Shown: positions 1 to 8,983, counted from the stretch's first letter. The stretch is DNA of 35,360 nt from Planctomycetota bacterium (GCA_021325115.1 JAJPHU010000236.1:1-35360); one strand, 5' to 3'. Notes: generated from the sequence alone by a model not told the origin. Numbers and translations: made by a program.

Positions 1-163
1 GAACTGCCTCTGTGAACACCGCCTGGCGGAGTTGCTCGCGCTCGGCGTCGATCCGCTCTGCCGCTTGTAAACCAACCTTCAGGTAGCCCTCGCAAGCCTG
101 AAGAAGGCTCCACGAGTGAATAGCCCTGCAATCGGGCTTGACCTTCGTTGTCGAACGTGTCAT
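1..163 (-). CDS. possible 5' end of an unrecognised gene, cut by the window edge
   Basis: An ATG at 163-161 opens a minus-strand frame of 54 codons that runs off the left edge without a stop. The product starts MTRSTTKVKPDCRAIHSW and has an acidic/basic, probably helical stretch (ERIDAEREQLRQAV). No family is recognised. It would be divergent from the lipoprotein gene at 190, with only 26 bases between the starts. No Shine-Dalgarno is visible in front. A competing reading exists: on the plus strand, bases 2-70 form an open frame ending in TAA with high GC at third codon positions, which could be the 3' end of an upstream gene. Only one of the two can be real and the window is too short to decide. 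Confidence 0.35.
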   Translation of the reverse strand, partial: MTRSTTKVKPDCRAIHSWSLLQACEGYLKVGLQAAERIDAEREQLRQAVFTEAV

Positions 164-189
164 AGGAGGCGTCTCATGGAGGAGAGTTC

Positions 190-576
190 ATGGGTCCCAA
201 GGCGACGGCCTGTCTGGCAGCCGTGCTTGCCGTTGGGCTGAGCGGCTGCGGAACCGTGGTCAATTGCGTCAATGTAAATGGCGCTCCGGCTCGTGCTATT
301 TACGGCGGCGTTCGTCAGGATGCGGAAAACGGCTATCGCCATCTCGGCGAGGCGTTTTCTGGCCCCGCTCCTTCCTTCTCTGCAATGCCCAAGCCGCCCA
401 GCGTGGTCAGCGATCTGGCCTCCAAGACATTCTGCGCCGCTTGCGGTGTGGGCATGTTGGCCGTCGATCTGCCGATATCTGCCGTTGCCGATACCTTGAC
501 TCTTCCTATCACCGTACCGGCCACGCTGATGAAGCAAAAACCCAAGGCCAAACAGAAACCGCGGAAGAAAACCTAA
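190..576 (+). CDS. YceK/YidQ-like lipoprotein
   Basis: This is a 128-residue predicted lipoprotein of the YceK/YidQ type, whose function is not established. The N-terminus is a lipoprotein signal peptide with lipobox LSGC (Cys about residue 20), followed by GTVVN, as in YceK. The family's conserved later part is visible: a Y-x-G-x-R-x-D segment (residues ~39-46) and near the C-terminus LAVDLPISAVADTLTLPI, matching the D-x-P-x-S-x-x-x-D-T-L pattern. The tail is lysine-rich (KQKPKAKQKPRKK). The start is supported by GGAGGAGAG just upstream. The protein is expected to be anchored in a membrane by its lipidated Cys. It stands alone: the next gene is convergent and begins its 3' end about 100 bases further on. 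Confidence 0.8.
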   Translation: MGPKATACLAAVLAVGLSGCGTVVNCVNVNGAPARAIYGGVRQDAENGYRHLGEAFSGPAPSFSAMPKPPSVVSDLASKTFCAACGVGMLAVDLPISAVADTLTLPITVPATLMKQKPKAKQKPRKKT

Positions 577-674
577 CAAGCCAGAAAGCACAACGTTCGG
601 CCAGCCCGCAGAGCAGGCAAGGGTTAAGGAGCTTTCCTTGCTTGCCCTGCGGGTTGACCGAACATTGTCTCGTC

Positions 675-2393
675 TCAGCGGTCCCTGAAGAGGTCCGCCG
701 GCAGCTTGGCCTCGGCCTTGTCCGGGGGCGGGATCCCCAGCGCCTGGGCCAGGATGACAGCGGCGGCCAGCGGCGTCACCGCCTCTTGCCGCACTCCTGG
801 CCGGACCCCCGTTCCATAGACCAACAGCGGCACATGCGTATCGTAAGGGTGCGGCGTGCCGTGATTGGTACCGGTCAGTTTCGTGGTTAGCAAGTGATAG
901 GGTTTCTCCAAAATGCGCAGATCTCCGGAACGCTCCGGAAAGAACGACTGCCACACGCTCCGACCGATGGCATCCTCCGCCGTGACGCCAGCCACAAGCT
1001 GGCGTCGCGTGTACACCTCCTGGATGCCGGGCTGCTGACGCAGCCAGCTGGCCAGCGCCGTTTCGACTTCCGTTTGTTTCAGATGATGCCGGGCCAACAA
1101 GGCACGGTTCAGATATAGCCACGGTCCCTCGATCGCTTCTACCCAGCGATTCTCTTCCGCCGGAACGTGGAACGCGGCACAGAGAAAGGCGCTGGCCTGT
1201 TGGAGCAGGGGCGTCGGATTGATGCGTCTGGCTTCCATGCCGCGACGCCGTGTTGCTTCCGGCAGCGGGCAGACGCCGTGGTCCGCCGTCAACACCAGGA
1301 CGTAGCGTCCCTTGCCCACTTGCCGATCGAGGCAGGCGAGCAGCTCTTGGACGATACGATCGCTGCGCAACGTGACATCGAGCACTTCCTGCGAATCTGG
1401 GCCCCAGCAGTGGCCAATGGGATCGTTAGACGAAAAACTAACACAAAGAAGATCGGCTTGCTCGTGTTTGCCGAGCTGTTCCGCCTCGAGGGCTCGCCGC
1501 ACCAGCGCCAAAAGCAGGTCGTTGCCGAATGGCGAAGTATACAGCGCTTCGTAGTATGCCTGGGTCTCTTTGGCAGTGTGGCCGCCGCCCAGAGCGTGCG
1601 GAAAGGTTCGTCCAAACTTCTGTGTCCCTTCCCCGGGCGCATCGTCAGGTCCGCTGTATTTTTCATAGTCCAACTCCGGGCGCAGGCGCATCCATTGCTT
1701 ACCCATCCAGGAAGTGATGAGGCCGGAACGATTGAATTCCGCTACCCAGGGATGCAAACGATCGCGGTAGTACGTCGAGGTGACGAAGAGACCGGCGCCA
1801 GCGTCGAACCAATAACAGACATCGGGACTCCGACCCGCAGGCAACACGGCCGAGCGGTCCTTGAGCGACAGTGCTACGACGCGCCCCTTGCCGCCGGTCG
1901 CTTGCTTGAGGGCATCGCCAATGGTCGGCGCCAGCAGGCGCTCGGGCGAGACGCCTTGGGCTTTTTTCCGGGCATTTTCCCCATTCGCGCTCCCTGGTGC
2001 CGGCGGCACGCGCAGATAACGTTCTGAGGACACACAGTATACCGAAGCGCCTGCTGCCCGATCATACCAATCGTTGCTGATGATACCGTGCGTCCGCGGC
2101 GGGCAGCCGGTTGCCGTTGAGGTATGACCAACTGCCGTCCAGGTATCGGCATAGGGATAATGGCAGTTCGGAAACCATGCTCCCTCTTTCTCCAGCCGAT
2201 GAAAGCCCCCGTCGCTGAACAGGGTGTCCCAGCGCGTCAAATAATCGCCGCGCAGCTGATCGAAGTACACCAACACCACCAGACGCGGCGCCTGCTCCGT
2301 GGGCAGTCCGGACCCGCAACCCGCCAGCCCAAGCAAGCCGAGAACAAAGACGAGAGGGAACAAACCAACGATACAAAGACGGCGAATCGGCAT
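675..2393 (-). CDS. PafA-like alkaline phosphatase family lipoprotein (type I phosphodiesterase/nucleotide pyrophosphatase fold)
   Basis: A 572-residue exported enzyme of the alkaline-phosphatase superfamily, probably a phosphomonoesterase or phosphodiesterase using two zinc ions. The N-terminus is a lipoprotein signal with lipobox LAGC. Then comes VLVYFDQLRGDYL (first metal Asp), then DTWTAVGHTSTATG, which holds the nucleophilic Thr, and RTHGIISNDWYD. In the C-terminal half, LTADHGVCPLPE gives the Asp-His metal ligands, and NHGTPHPYDTHVPLLVYG gives the His-containing motif near the end. This order matches Elizabethkingia PafA-type phosphatases. The ATG at 2393 places the signal peptide correctly. 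It shares its strand with the sigma factor gene upstream, but a 56-bp palindromic repeat lies between them. The substrate cannot be read from sequence. Confidence 0.85.
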   Translation of the reverse strand: MPIRRLCIVGLFPLVFVLGLLGLAGCGSGLPTEQAPRLVVLVYFDQLRGDYLTRWDTLFSDGGFHRLEKEGAWFPNCHYPYADTWTAVGHTSTATGCPPRTHGIISNDWYDRAAGASVYCVSSERYLRVPPAPGSANGENARKKAQGVSPERLLAPTIGDALKQATGGKGRVVALSLKDRSAVLPAGRSPDVCYWFDAGAGLFVTSTYYRDRLHPWVAEFNRSGLITSWMGKQWMRLRPELDYEKYSGPDDAPGEGTQKFGRTFPHALGGGHTAKETQAYYEALYTSPFGNDLLLALVRRALEAEQLGKHEQADLLCVSFSSNDPIGHCWGPDSQEVLDVTLRSDRIVQELLACLDRQVGKGRYVLVLTADHGVCPLPEATRRRGMEARRINPTPLLQQASAFLCAAFHVPAEENRWVEAIEGPWLYLNRALLARHHLKQTEVETALASWLRQQPGIQEVYTRRQLVAGVTAEDAIGRSVWQSFFPERSGDLRILEKPYHLLTTKLTGTNHGTPHPYDTHVPLLVYGTGVRPGVRQEAVTPLAAAVILAQALGIPPPDKAEAKLPADLFRDR

Positions 2394-2467
2394 GATCCTT
2401 TACACTCCCGGGGCGCTTGATGAACCTGGAATCAGTGTAAAGGGCCAGAGCGTGGGGACAAGAGCGA

Positions 2468-2523
2468 ACGAGCCGCAAGCATATGCGATGGCAGATTTGC
2501 CGTCGCTTCTGCTTCCGGCTCGT
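2468..2523. repeat. palindromic repeat, family 1 (intergenic copy)
   Basis: Imperfect inverted repeat of 56 bases between the sigma factor gene and the phosphatase gene. The left arm begins ACGAGCCGCAAGC and the right arm ends GCTTCCGGCTCGT. Both arms match the perfect palindrome inside the P-type ATPase gene (8016-8078) and the arms near 20336 and 20532. A transcript in either direction would fold into a hairpin here. Confidence 0.75.
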
Positions 2524-2539
2524 ACCACCTTAGAGAGGC

Positions 2540-3376
2540 TCAATCGGCCTGCATAATCTCGCTGAGCTTGCCCAGTGCTTCGCTCTCAATTTGACGAACG
2601 CGCTCACGAGTCAGACCCAGGCGTTCGCCGATTTCCTTGAGTGTTTTCGGCTCTTCATCGTCGAGACCGAAGCGCATGCGCAGCACGGTCGCCTCGCGCT
2701 TATCCATCTTATCAAGCAGGTCGAGGACGTGATGCAGATCATCGGCTTCGACCATTTCGGTATCGGGGGTCTTGGTGTGATCGTCCATCAGCATCTCGTC
2801 GAGCGACCAGCCGGATTCGGGCTGATCGGTCTGCGGCGCCGAGTTGTAGACGCGGATGGCCTTCTTGATGATGTTGAGCTTTTTCTTGGGCAGATTGAGG
2901 CTGCGGGCAATTTCTTCCTGACTTGGCGGCCGGCCCAGTTCTTCCTGTAATTTGGCGCTGGCGCGGCGCCATTTGGCCAGCAACTCGACCATGTAGGCGG
3001 GGATGCGGATGGTCTTGGCCGTGTTGACCAGGGCACGCTTGATCGATTGCTTGATCCAGTAGCTGGCATAGGTGCTGAAGCGCGTGTTCATCGAGGGATC
3101 GAAACCTTCGACGGCGCGGAGCAGGCCGAGGTTGCCTTCCTCGATGAGGTCTTGCAACCCCAGCCCCTTGCCGGTGTAACTGCGGGCGATGTTGACCACC
3201 AGGCGCAGATTGGCACGGACCATGCGATCGCGCGCTTCACTATCGCCTTCTTCAATGCGGTAGGCCAACTCCTTTTCCTCGTCGGCGTTGAGCAAGGGAG
3301 TTTCGTTGATTTCGCGGAGATACGTTTCCAGGGGCGACTGGACCGAATCATTCCGTGGACGGCGCGGTCGTGTCAT
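2540..3376 (-). CDS. RNA polymerase sigma factor, RpoD/SigA family
   Basis: A 278-residue sigma-70 factor that directs RNA polymerase to promoters. Region 1.2 is SPLETYLREINETPLLN (residues ~14-30). Region 2 includes NLRLVVNIARSY, then GLQDLIEEGNLGLLRAV and FSTYASYWIKQSIKRAL, the -10 recognition and melting helices. Region 3 is RPPSQEEIARSLNL. Region 4 near the C-terminus, LKEIGERLGLTRERVRQIE, is the -35 helix-turn-helix. There is no long region 1.1 and the protein is short, so it is more like group 2 factors or the compact SigA forms than the 600-residue RpoD of E. coli. The ATG at 3376 is followed by an Arg/Pro-rich leader. A candidate promoter with an overlapping palindrome lies just upstream. 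Whether it is the housekeeping factor cannot be decided from this window. Confidence 0.93.
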   Translation of the reverse strand: MTRPRRPRNDSVQSPLETYLREINETPLLNADEEKELAYRIEEGDSEARDRMVRANLRLVVNIARSYTGKGLGLQDLIEEGNLGLLRAVEGFDPSMNTRFSTYASYWIKQSIKRALVNTAKTIRIPAYMVELLAKWRRASAKLQEELGRPPSQEEIARSLNLPKKKLNIIKKAIRVYNSAPQTDQPESGWSLDEMLMDDHTKTPDTEMVEADDLHHVLDLLDKMDKREATVLRMRFGLDDEEPKTLKEIGERLGLTRERVRQIESEALGKLSEIMQAD

Positions 3377-3407
3377 GGGGAGTTTTCCAGGCAGTGAGGA
3401 TGACCCA

Positions 3408-3442
3408 ATTTTACCACAGCAACTTTAGGTCAAAATTTGACC
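3408..3442 (-). promoter_or_regulatory. candidate promoter of the sigma factor gene with overlapping palindrome
   Basis: On the minus strand a TAAAAT -10 box (3413-3408) lies about 32 bases before the ATG. Upstream, GGTCAAA and TTTGACC form 7-base inverted arms around a single base (3428-3442). The palindrome supplies a TTGACC that resembles a -35 box, but the spacing is 14 rather than 17. Such an overlap is typical of an operator. Promoter use is inferred only. Confidence 0.4.
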
Positions 3443-3617
3443 AAAGTAAAAATCCACTCTCATTCCCCTGCAGAGGGGGGGAACGAGAAAGTGTTTCTCG
3501 CCCAAGTTATCGTCCTTGACCATGAGGTGGCTGGATGTGTCGGCAAGTGCGGCGAGTCATCTGCTGCGGCAAACTCCCCTATCATGCGTTCAGGCGGCAA
3601 AATCCTTGCATTCAAAT

Positions 3618-3698
3618 AGAACACGGAGGACGCAGGTTGGGGAGATGGTAACGGATTTGATCCGCTGCCATCTGCCCTCTCTGCGTCCTCCGTGTTCT
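3618..3698. terminator. long hairpin downstream of rpsA, probable terminator and dispersed repeat
   Basis: Perfect 18-base inverted arms (AGAACACGGAGGACGCAG at 3618-3635 and its complement at 3681-3698) enclose a second nested stem (AGATGG, CGGAT, ATCCG, CCATCT). On the plus strand the stem is followed by TTTT, and on the minus strand by ATTTGAA. It lies 36 bases past the rpsA stop. The ACACGGAGGAC motif recalls the CACAGAG-type hairpin at 33819-33970. Confidence 0.65.
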
Positions 3699-3734
3699 TT
3701 TGCCGATCCTGGTCCGCGAGCAAGCTGCAATAAA

Positions 3735-5546
3735 CTACTCTTCGCTTGGTGTTTCGCCAGGCATGCTGAACAGTTGGCCGCCGCCGGCGCCGGTGCCGCC
3801 ACGCAGCTCACGCTTGGCGCCGCCTTTGGCCTCGGCCGCAGCTTCGGCTTCCTCGGCGGCATCTGCGGCGGCACTCTGCTCGGCTGTCCAGTTCAGGCGC
3901 TTGCGGCTTAAACCGATTTTGCGCTCCCCTACGTCCACGCGCAGGATCTTGACCTCGATCTCGTCGCCGACTTTGACCACATCTTCGGGACTCTCGACCT
4001 TATCTTCGGCCAGCTCCGAGATGTGTAAAAGCCCTTCCAGACCCGGCTCCAGCTCGACGAAGACGCCGAAGTTTGTCAGCTTCGTCACCTTGCCCTTCTT
4101 GATCTCGCCAGGCTTGTAGCGGCCGGGGATGTCGCCCTCCCACGGATCAAGGTTCATCTGCTTGAGTCCCAGGGCAATGCGCTTGCGCTCCTGATCGACG
4201 TTGAGCACCACGCACGTCACTTTATCGCCTTTGGCGACGACCTCGCTGGGATGGGCCACCTTGCGCACCCAGCTCATGTCGCTGACGTGCAGAAGGCCAT
4301 CGATCCCTTCCTCGATCTCGATGAATGCGCCGTAATTGGTGAGATTGCGGACCACGCCGCTGACGACCGTACCCGGCGGATAGCGCTCGGCCACCTTGTC
4401 CCACGGATTGGGCTGTACCTGCTTCATGCCCAGGGAGATTTCCTGCTTTTCTTTGTTGATGTTGAGGACTTGCACCTCGATCTGATCGCCGATGGAAACC
4501 AACTCGCTAGGATGATTGATGCGTTTGGTCCAGCTCATCTCGCTGATATGCACCAAGCCCTCGATGCCCGGCTCCAATTTGACGAAAGCGCCATAGCTCA
4601 TGACATTGACGACTTCGCCGATATGGCGGCTGCCGACGGGGTAGCGCTCGGCGACGTTGGCCCAGGGACTGGGCGTCTTGTGCTTGAGGCTAAGGGCAAT
4701 CTTTTCTTTTTCCTTGTCCACCTGCAAGATGTAGACTTCCAACTGTTGATCGATGTGGACGACCTCATGCGGATTGTTGACGCGGCCCCAGCTCATGTCC
4801 GTGATGTGCAATAAGCCGTCGATGCCGCCCAGATCGACGAAAGCGCCGAACTCGGCGATGTTCTTGACCACGCCTTTGCGGACCTGGCCGACCTCGATTT
4901 CGCTCAGGAGCTTCTTTTTCATTTCCTCGCGCTGATCTTCGAGCAGCTTGCGACGGCTGACGACGATGTTGCGCCGCGCCTCGTCGATCTTGAGGATCTT
5001 GCACTCGATGGTTTTGTTGATGTAGTCCGCGATGTCCGGCGGCCGGCGAATGTCTACCTGCGAGGCTGGCAGGAACACGTTGACACCGATGTTGACGAGC
5101 AAGCCGCCCTTAATCTTGCGTGTCACCAGGCCAGCGACCACGTCGCCTTCCTTGTGCTTGGCGATTACGTCTTCCCATTCTTTCTGGCGGCGGGCCTTGC
5201 GATAGCTCAGGACGATGGCGCCCCCCTCGTCCTCGACGGCATCGAGCAGCACGTCGATCTCCGAGCCGATCTGCGGCGGATGGATCTTGTCGTCGCCTTC
5301 GTCGTACCACTCCTGCAAGGGAATGATCCCCTCGCTTTTGTAGCCGACATCGACGACCACGTCGTCGCCAACGATGTTGACGACGCGGCCTTTGATGATT
5401 TTGTTGACCTCGAATTCCTGTTCTTCGGGCGGCAGCCATTGTTCGACGTTGGTCCCCGCTTCCGGCCGGGTGAAAGCGCTGTGCAGCTCTTGCTGCAATT
5501 CATCTTCGGACAGGTCGAACTGGCGAAGCAAATTCCGATTGACCAT
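3735..5546 (-). CDS. rpsA: 30S ribosomal protein S1
   Basis: S1 binds mRNA on the small ribosomal subunit and helps start translation, which matters where Shine-Dalgarno sequences are weak. Six S1 RNA-binding domains are visible in order: [119 protein letters not shown]. Most end in the GLLHISDMSW-type motif. The C-terminal tail is Ala/Glu- then Gly-rich. The frame is open to a start at 5660, but I choose the ATG at 5546 ([17 protein letters not shown]): the extra residues look non-coding, and a TATAAT sits at 5622-5627 inside the longer version. The product is about 603 residues, slightly longer than E. coli S1 (557). Confidence 0.93.
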   Translation of the reverse strand: MVNRNLLRQFDLSEDELQQELHSAFTRPEAGTNVEQWLPPEEQEFEVNKIIKGRVVNIVGDDVVVDVGYKSEGIIPLQEWYDEGDDKIHPPQIGSEIDVLLDAVEDEGGAIVLSYRKARRQKEWEDVIAKHKEGDVVAGLVTRKIKGGLLVNIGVNVFLPASQVDIRRPPDIADYINKTIECKILKIDEARRNIVVSRRKLLEDQREEMKKKLLSEIEVGQVRKGVVKNIAEFGAFVDLGGIDGLLHITDMSWGRVNNPHEVVHIDQQLEVYILQVDKEKEKIALSLKHKTPSPWANVAERYPVGSRHIGEVVNVMSYGAFVKLEPGIEGLVHISEMSWTKRINHPSELVSIGDQIEVQVLNINKEKQEISLGMKQVQPNPWDKVAERYPPGTVVSGVVRNLTNYGAFIEIEEGIDGLLHVSDMSWVRKVAHPSEVVAKGDKVTCVVLNVDQERKRIALGLKQMNLDPWEGDIPGRYKPGEIKKGKVTKLTNFGVFVELEPGLEGLLHISELAEDKVESPEDVVKVGDEIEVKILRVDVGERKIGLSRKRLNWTAEQSAAADAAEEAEAAAEAKGGAKRELRGGTGAGGGQLFSMPGETPSEE

Positions 5547-5621
5547 GTGTTGAAAAGATAATTGGTCCCCTGTTTCCGGCCGATCACCCTGACCGGCTTC
5601 CGAGGAAACGGGTAATCCGCC

Positions 5622-5627
5622 ATTATA
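5622..5627 (-). promoter_or_regulatory. candidate -10 box of rpsA
   Basis: A perfect TATAAT on the minus strand, about 75 bases before the chosen rpsA start at 5546. No good -35 match stands 16-18 bases upstream. It supports the shorter rpsA start. Confidence 0.4.
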
Positions 5628-5748
5628 GAGAATGCTCTGGCGGAAGAGAAGGAGACGCACGCCTTTGGCCGGGCCGTTCGCTTATCAAGTCTTGGTAGGG
5701 GGGCGAGTGGAGCACGCCCTGTTCTACGACTGGCCCCCGCTGGAAACA

Positions 5749-8700
5749 TCAAACGCCCCTGGCCAAGCGGATACGCCGGACAATCGCGCCGAAGAGCAGC
5801 ACCGAAGCCGTGCCGGCCAAGATGCCGAGCCAGTCCAGCACGTGCAGCTGCTCGACCTTAAAGATAAGATTCAAGTAAGGCACACTGAGGATGAGCGCCT
5901 GTACCACGGCTACCGTCCCTGCGATCATAAGGAATGTCGGATTTTTCCAGATACCGCTCCAGCCGCTGACATCCGGAGTCAGTGAGCGGCAATTGATCTG
6001 GTTCCATACCTGGAAAAAGACGTAAACCGTGAAGAATATGCTCACTTGTCGAATGTTTAGAGGATCAAAGCCCCAGTCCTCGGGATTGGGCCCGCTGCCG
6101 GCCGCGAACCAGCCGAAATATTCCATACCGATCAACAAGCCCATCATGGCGACGACAAAGAAACCAGCCGTGGCGAAGATGGTTCGAGCCATCGCGGGCG
6201 TGACGATGTTTTCATCTTTGCGTTTGGGCGGCCGATCCATCAGTCCCGGCCGCGGCGGCTCGGAACAGAGAGCAATGGAAGCGAAGGTGTCCATGATGAC
6301 ATTGATCCACAACAGTTGCAACACCGTGAACGGCGGCCGTACGCCGAAGAACGGACCAAGGAAGGCAATGGTCAGAGCGCTAACGTTGATGGTTAGTTGG
6401 AACTGGAGAAAGCGCTGAATGTTCTCATAGAGGGAGCGGCCCCAGTGGACAGCCTTGACGATGGTGGAGAAAGCGTCATCGAGCAGTACAATTTTGCTGG
6501 CTTCCTTGGCGACCTCGGTGCCGGCCACGCCCATCGCCAGGCCGACATCGGCTTTCTTGAGGGCGGGCGCATCGTTGGTGCCGTCGCCGGTGACGGCGAC
6601 GACATGCTGCTGTTCCTGCAACAATTCGACCATTTTGTACTTGTCCAGCGGCTGAGCGCGGGCCAACACACGCAGGCCGGTCAACTGGCGCATCAAGTCG
6701 TCGCGACGACACGCATCGCTTTCGGACAAATCTTTGCGTTTTTTCAACTCCATCAACTGCGCGTGCAGCTCATTGAACTTCGGACTGGTAAGGACGAGGG
6801 CATTCGGCGTATCGATGGGAGCATCGCGACGATCAATGAGACAGATATCGTAAGCGATGGCACGGGCCGTCTCGACGTTGTCGCCGGTAATCATCTTGAC
6901 TTCGATGCCGGCGCGGCGGCATTGCTCAAGGGCTTCTTTAACATCGTCGCGCAGTGGATCGCGGAGGGCCAAAAAACCCACGAAAACAAGGTTATTCTCC
7001 AACAAATCGCGCTGGGAGTGCAGCGCGTCTTCATCAGCTGGCGTCGCACTGGGCAGAATAGCGTAACCGAAAGCGAGCGTGCGCATGGCTTGGCTGGCGG
7101 AATCTTTCAAACAGGTTTGCACAGCGGCACGCGCCTCGGCAGTCCATTCTCGCACGGCGCCACCAGCATCCAGGTAATGCGTGCTGCGCTCCAAAAGCCG
7201 CTCCGGCGCTCCCTTGACCAGGGATACCAGCTTATCCCCATATGGGATCACTGTGGTCATGCGTTTGCGCTCGGAGGAGAAATGCATTTGATACAGCGGC
7301 TCGAATTGCCGACGCAGGCTTTGATATTCCAGACCGGCCTCGTGCAGCCAGTGTAAGAGTGCCCCTTCGGTGGTATTGCCGACTGTGACGAGCTTGCCTT
7401 GTTTCTCTTCGAGATTGGCTGTCGAGTTGACGGCAGCGTTAAGAATGATCCAATCCAGCGGTTGTTTTTCCAAGTCGCGATCGTAAGAGAGCGGTTGGTT
7501 AGGCCGCTTCCTTACAGTCGCGGCTTGGAAAAACGCTGGCGAGCCGCGGTCGTGGACTTGACCGTCCCAGAAAACGCGCACCACTTGCATCTTGTTTTGC
7601 GTCAAGGTGCCGGTTTTGTCGGAGCAAATCACTGTCGCCGAGCCGATGGTCTCGCAGGCCGCCAGCTGGCGAACGAGACTGTTGGCCCGTGTCATTTTCC
7701 GCATGGCCAAGGCCAGCGAGATCGTCACACTCATCGGCAGTCCCTCAGGCACAGCCACGACGATGATGATGACCATATAGACGAAGTAGTTGAGCAGATG
7801 CTTGGCCACGTTGACAGCCTCGTCCATCGTCTGCGGCCAAAAGATTTCCTGCACGAATAGGCCGCGGACCAGCAGAGCGAGGAAGATGACAATAGCCGCC
7901 AGATAGCCGACACTGCTGATGAGATCGGCCAAGACCTTTAGCTTGACCTGGAGCGGCGTGAGTTCCTTCGAGATAGTCAGCTTGCGCTGAATGCGCTTCT
8001 CTTGGGTGAACGGGGCACGAGCCGGAAGCGTAAGCGACGGCGAAAGCTCCTCGCGGTCGCTTACGCTTCCGGCTCGTGTTTCGTCTTGTTCTTCCTTTTC
8101 GGCGGACAATCGTCGGGCGATCTGGCCCAGGGCAGTAGCGTCGCCGACTTCGGTGACGAGCATCTGCCCGACACCATCGACGATCTGCATGCCGCGATAG
8201 AGACAGCCAGGTTGATCGGGGCCCTCAGCGTTTTCCTGGGGCGGCTGCGGGCGTTTGCGCACCGGTTCGGCTTCGCCGGTCATCAGCGACTGATCGACGT
8301 ACAGCTCGGTCGCTTTGACGAGCCGGCCGTCTGCCGGCACCTCATCGCCAACCTCCAACATTACGGCATCGCCGACACACACCTGTTCCAACGGGACGGT
8401 GTGGATGGTGCCATCCCGGAGGACTTTGACAGTAAGCGATTCTTTTTGGGCGTTGAGTAATTCAAATTCACGATCGCTTTTGTATTCGCTGAGAAAGGCG
8501 ACGCCGGTGGCGAGAATGACGGCGATCATGACTGCCAGCCCCTCGATAGAGGGATGTCGCGCCGCAATCAAGCCGGCGAAGAACAGCACCAAGGCAGAGG
8601 CAAACAGAATGCTCGGCAGCCAATGCCCTTTGCGCAGTGCCAAAGTGCCGCCGATCACGAAGGCGACGGCGGCCAGCGCAATACCGGCCAGGGCCGCCCG

Positions 8701-8925
8701 GATCTGAAACAGATCGACGAACATCGACAACAGCGCTGCAGCGAGGAGGATTTTGATGATCGGCTCATCGAATTTTTCCAGGAACTTTTTCCACAGCGGC
8801 TCGCGCGGCAGCGGCGTTAGTTTGTTGATGCCGAATTGGTGAAGACTTTGGGCCACGGCGGCGGCGGAGAGTCCGTTCTCGGCAGCGCCGGGGAAGAGGT
8901 GCTCGATCTCCTGAAGGGTGCGCAT
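5749..8925 (-). CDS. cation-transporting P-type ATPase, calcium (PMCA/SERCA-like) type
   Basis: A 1058-residue P2-type ATPase that pumps a cation, probably Ca2+, across the inner membrane. In order: cation-ATPase N-terminal domain, M1-M2, actuator domain with LMTGEAEPVRK, M4 with PEGLPMSVTISLA, phosphorylation motif CSDKTGTLTQNK (Asp ~436), nucleotide-binding domain, hinge GDGTNDAPALKKADVG, and a C-terminal block of membrane helices. Two oddities: a hydrophobic insertion of about 55 residues between M1 and M2 (residues ~75-130), and an insertion at about residues 280-310 encoded by a perfect palindrome (8016-8078). The latter sits between the actuator domain and M3, where relatives go almost directly to a TPLQ-K-L segment (here ELTPLQVKLKVLADL). 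The reading frame is intact. Ion specificity is inferred from family. Confidence 0.92.
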   Translation of the reverse strand: MRTLQEIEHLFPGAAENGLSAAAVAQSLHQFGINKLTPLPREPLWKKFLEKFDEPIIKILLAAALLSMFVDLFQIRAALAGIALAAVAFVIGGTLALRKGHWLPSILFASALVLFFAGLIAARHPSIEGLAVMIAVILATGVAFLSEYKSDREFELLNAQKESLTVKVLRDGTIHTVPLEQVCVGDAVMLEVGDEVPADGRLVKATELYVDQSLMTGEAEPVRKRPQPPQENAEGPDQPGCLYRGMQIVDGVGQMLVTEVGDATALGQIARRLSAEKEEQDETRAGSVSDREELSPSLTLPARAPFTQEKRIQRKLTISKELTPLQVKLKVLADLISSVGYLAAIVIFLALLVRGLFVQEIFWPQTMDEAVNVAKHLLNYFVYMVIIIVVAVPEGLPMSVTISLALAMRKMTRANSLVRQLAACETIGSATVICSDKTGTLTQNKMQVVRVFWDGQVHDRGSPAFFQAATVRKRPNQPLSYDRDLEKQPLDWIILNAAVNSTANLEEKQGKLVTVGNTTEGALLHWLHEAGLEYQSLRRQFEPLYQMHFSSERKRMTTVIPYGDKLVSLVKGAPERLLERSTHYLDAGGAVREWTAEARAAVQTCLKDSASQAMRTLAFGYAILPSATPADEDALHSQRDLLENNLVFVGFLALRDPLRDDVKEALEQCRRAGIEVKMITGDNVETARAIAYDICLIDRRDAPIDTPNALVLTSPKFNELHAQLMELKKRKDLSESDACRRDDLMRQLTGLRVLARAQPLDKYKMVELLQEQQHVVAVTGDGTNDAPALKKADVGLAMGVAGTEVAKEASKIVLLDDAFSTIVKAVHWGRSLYENIQRFLQFQLTINVSALTIAFLGPFFGVRPPFTVLQLLWINVIMDTFASIALCSEPPRPGLMDRPPKRKDENIVTPAMARTIFATAGFFVVAMMGLLIGMEYFGWFAAGSGPNPEDWGFDPLNIRQVSIFFTVYVFFQVWNQINCRSLTPDVSGWSGIWKNPTFLMIAGTVAVVQALILSVPYLNLIFKVEQLHVLDWLGILAGTASVLLFGAIVRRIRLARGV
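8016..8078. repeat. palindromic repeat, family 1, inside the P-type ATPase gene
   Basis: A perfect 23-base inverted repeat (8016-8038 and 8056-8078) around a 17-base loop. The arms begin CACGAGCCGGAAGCG and end CGCTTCCGGCTCGTG. It is read in frame as residues ~283-304: the first arm gives TRAGSVSD and the second SLTLPARA. The same sequence family is intergenic at 2468-2523 and flanks the composite repeat at 20336-20550. Confidence 0.9.
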
Positions 8926-8941
8926 GTGTTCCTGGGATCAT

Positions 8942-8977
8942 CCGGCGAGCGAGGGGTGGACACGTCCCGCTCACCGG
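8942..8977. repeat. short palindrome, family 3, between frr and the ATPase gene
   Basis: Inverted arms CCGGCGAGCGAGG and CCCGCTCACCGG with a short GT-rich centre. The right half CCCGCTCACCGG is identical to that of the palindrome at 30305-30345. It occupies most of the 58-base gap between the two minus-strand genes. Confidence 0.5.
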
Positions 8978-8983
8978 CGAGGT

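Larger units (their letters stand above)
3377..3734. other. 358-base gap between sigma factor and rpsA genes
   Basis: No gene is supported here. It holds the candidate sigma-gene promoter and palindrome (3408-3442), a short hairpin CCCCT-GCAG-AGGGG at 3465-3478, and the long hairpin at 3618-3698 that probably terminates rpsA transcription. Confidence 0.7.

Noticed and set aside
176..241. Short open frame with AGGAGG just upstream, overlapping the YceK-like gene
   Set aside because: It is about 21 codons and its own sequence provides the Shine-Dalgarno of the real gene; leader function cannot be shown.
138..890. Long plus-strand open frame of 250 codons
   Set aside because: It overlaps the YceK-like gene and the 3' end of the phosphatase gene in other frames. 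Its product is Arg/Gly/Ser-rich with no family pattern.
160..1122. 320-codon minus-strand frame
   Set aside because: It is antisense to the YceK-like gene and out of frame with the phosphatase gene. The composition is low-complexity Gly/Ala/Arg.
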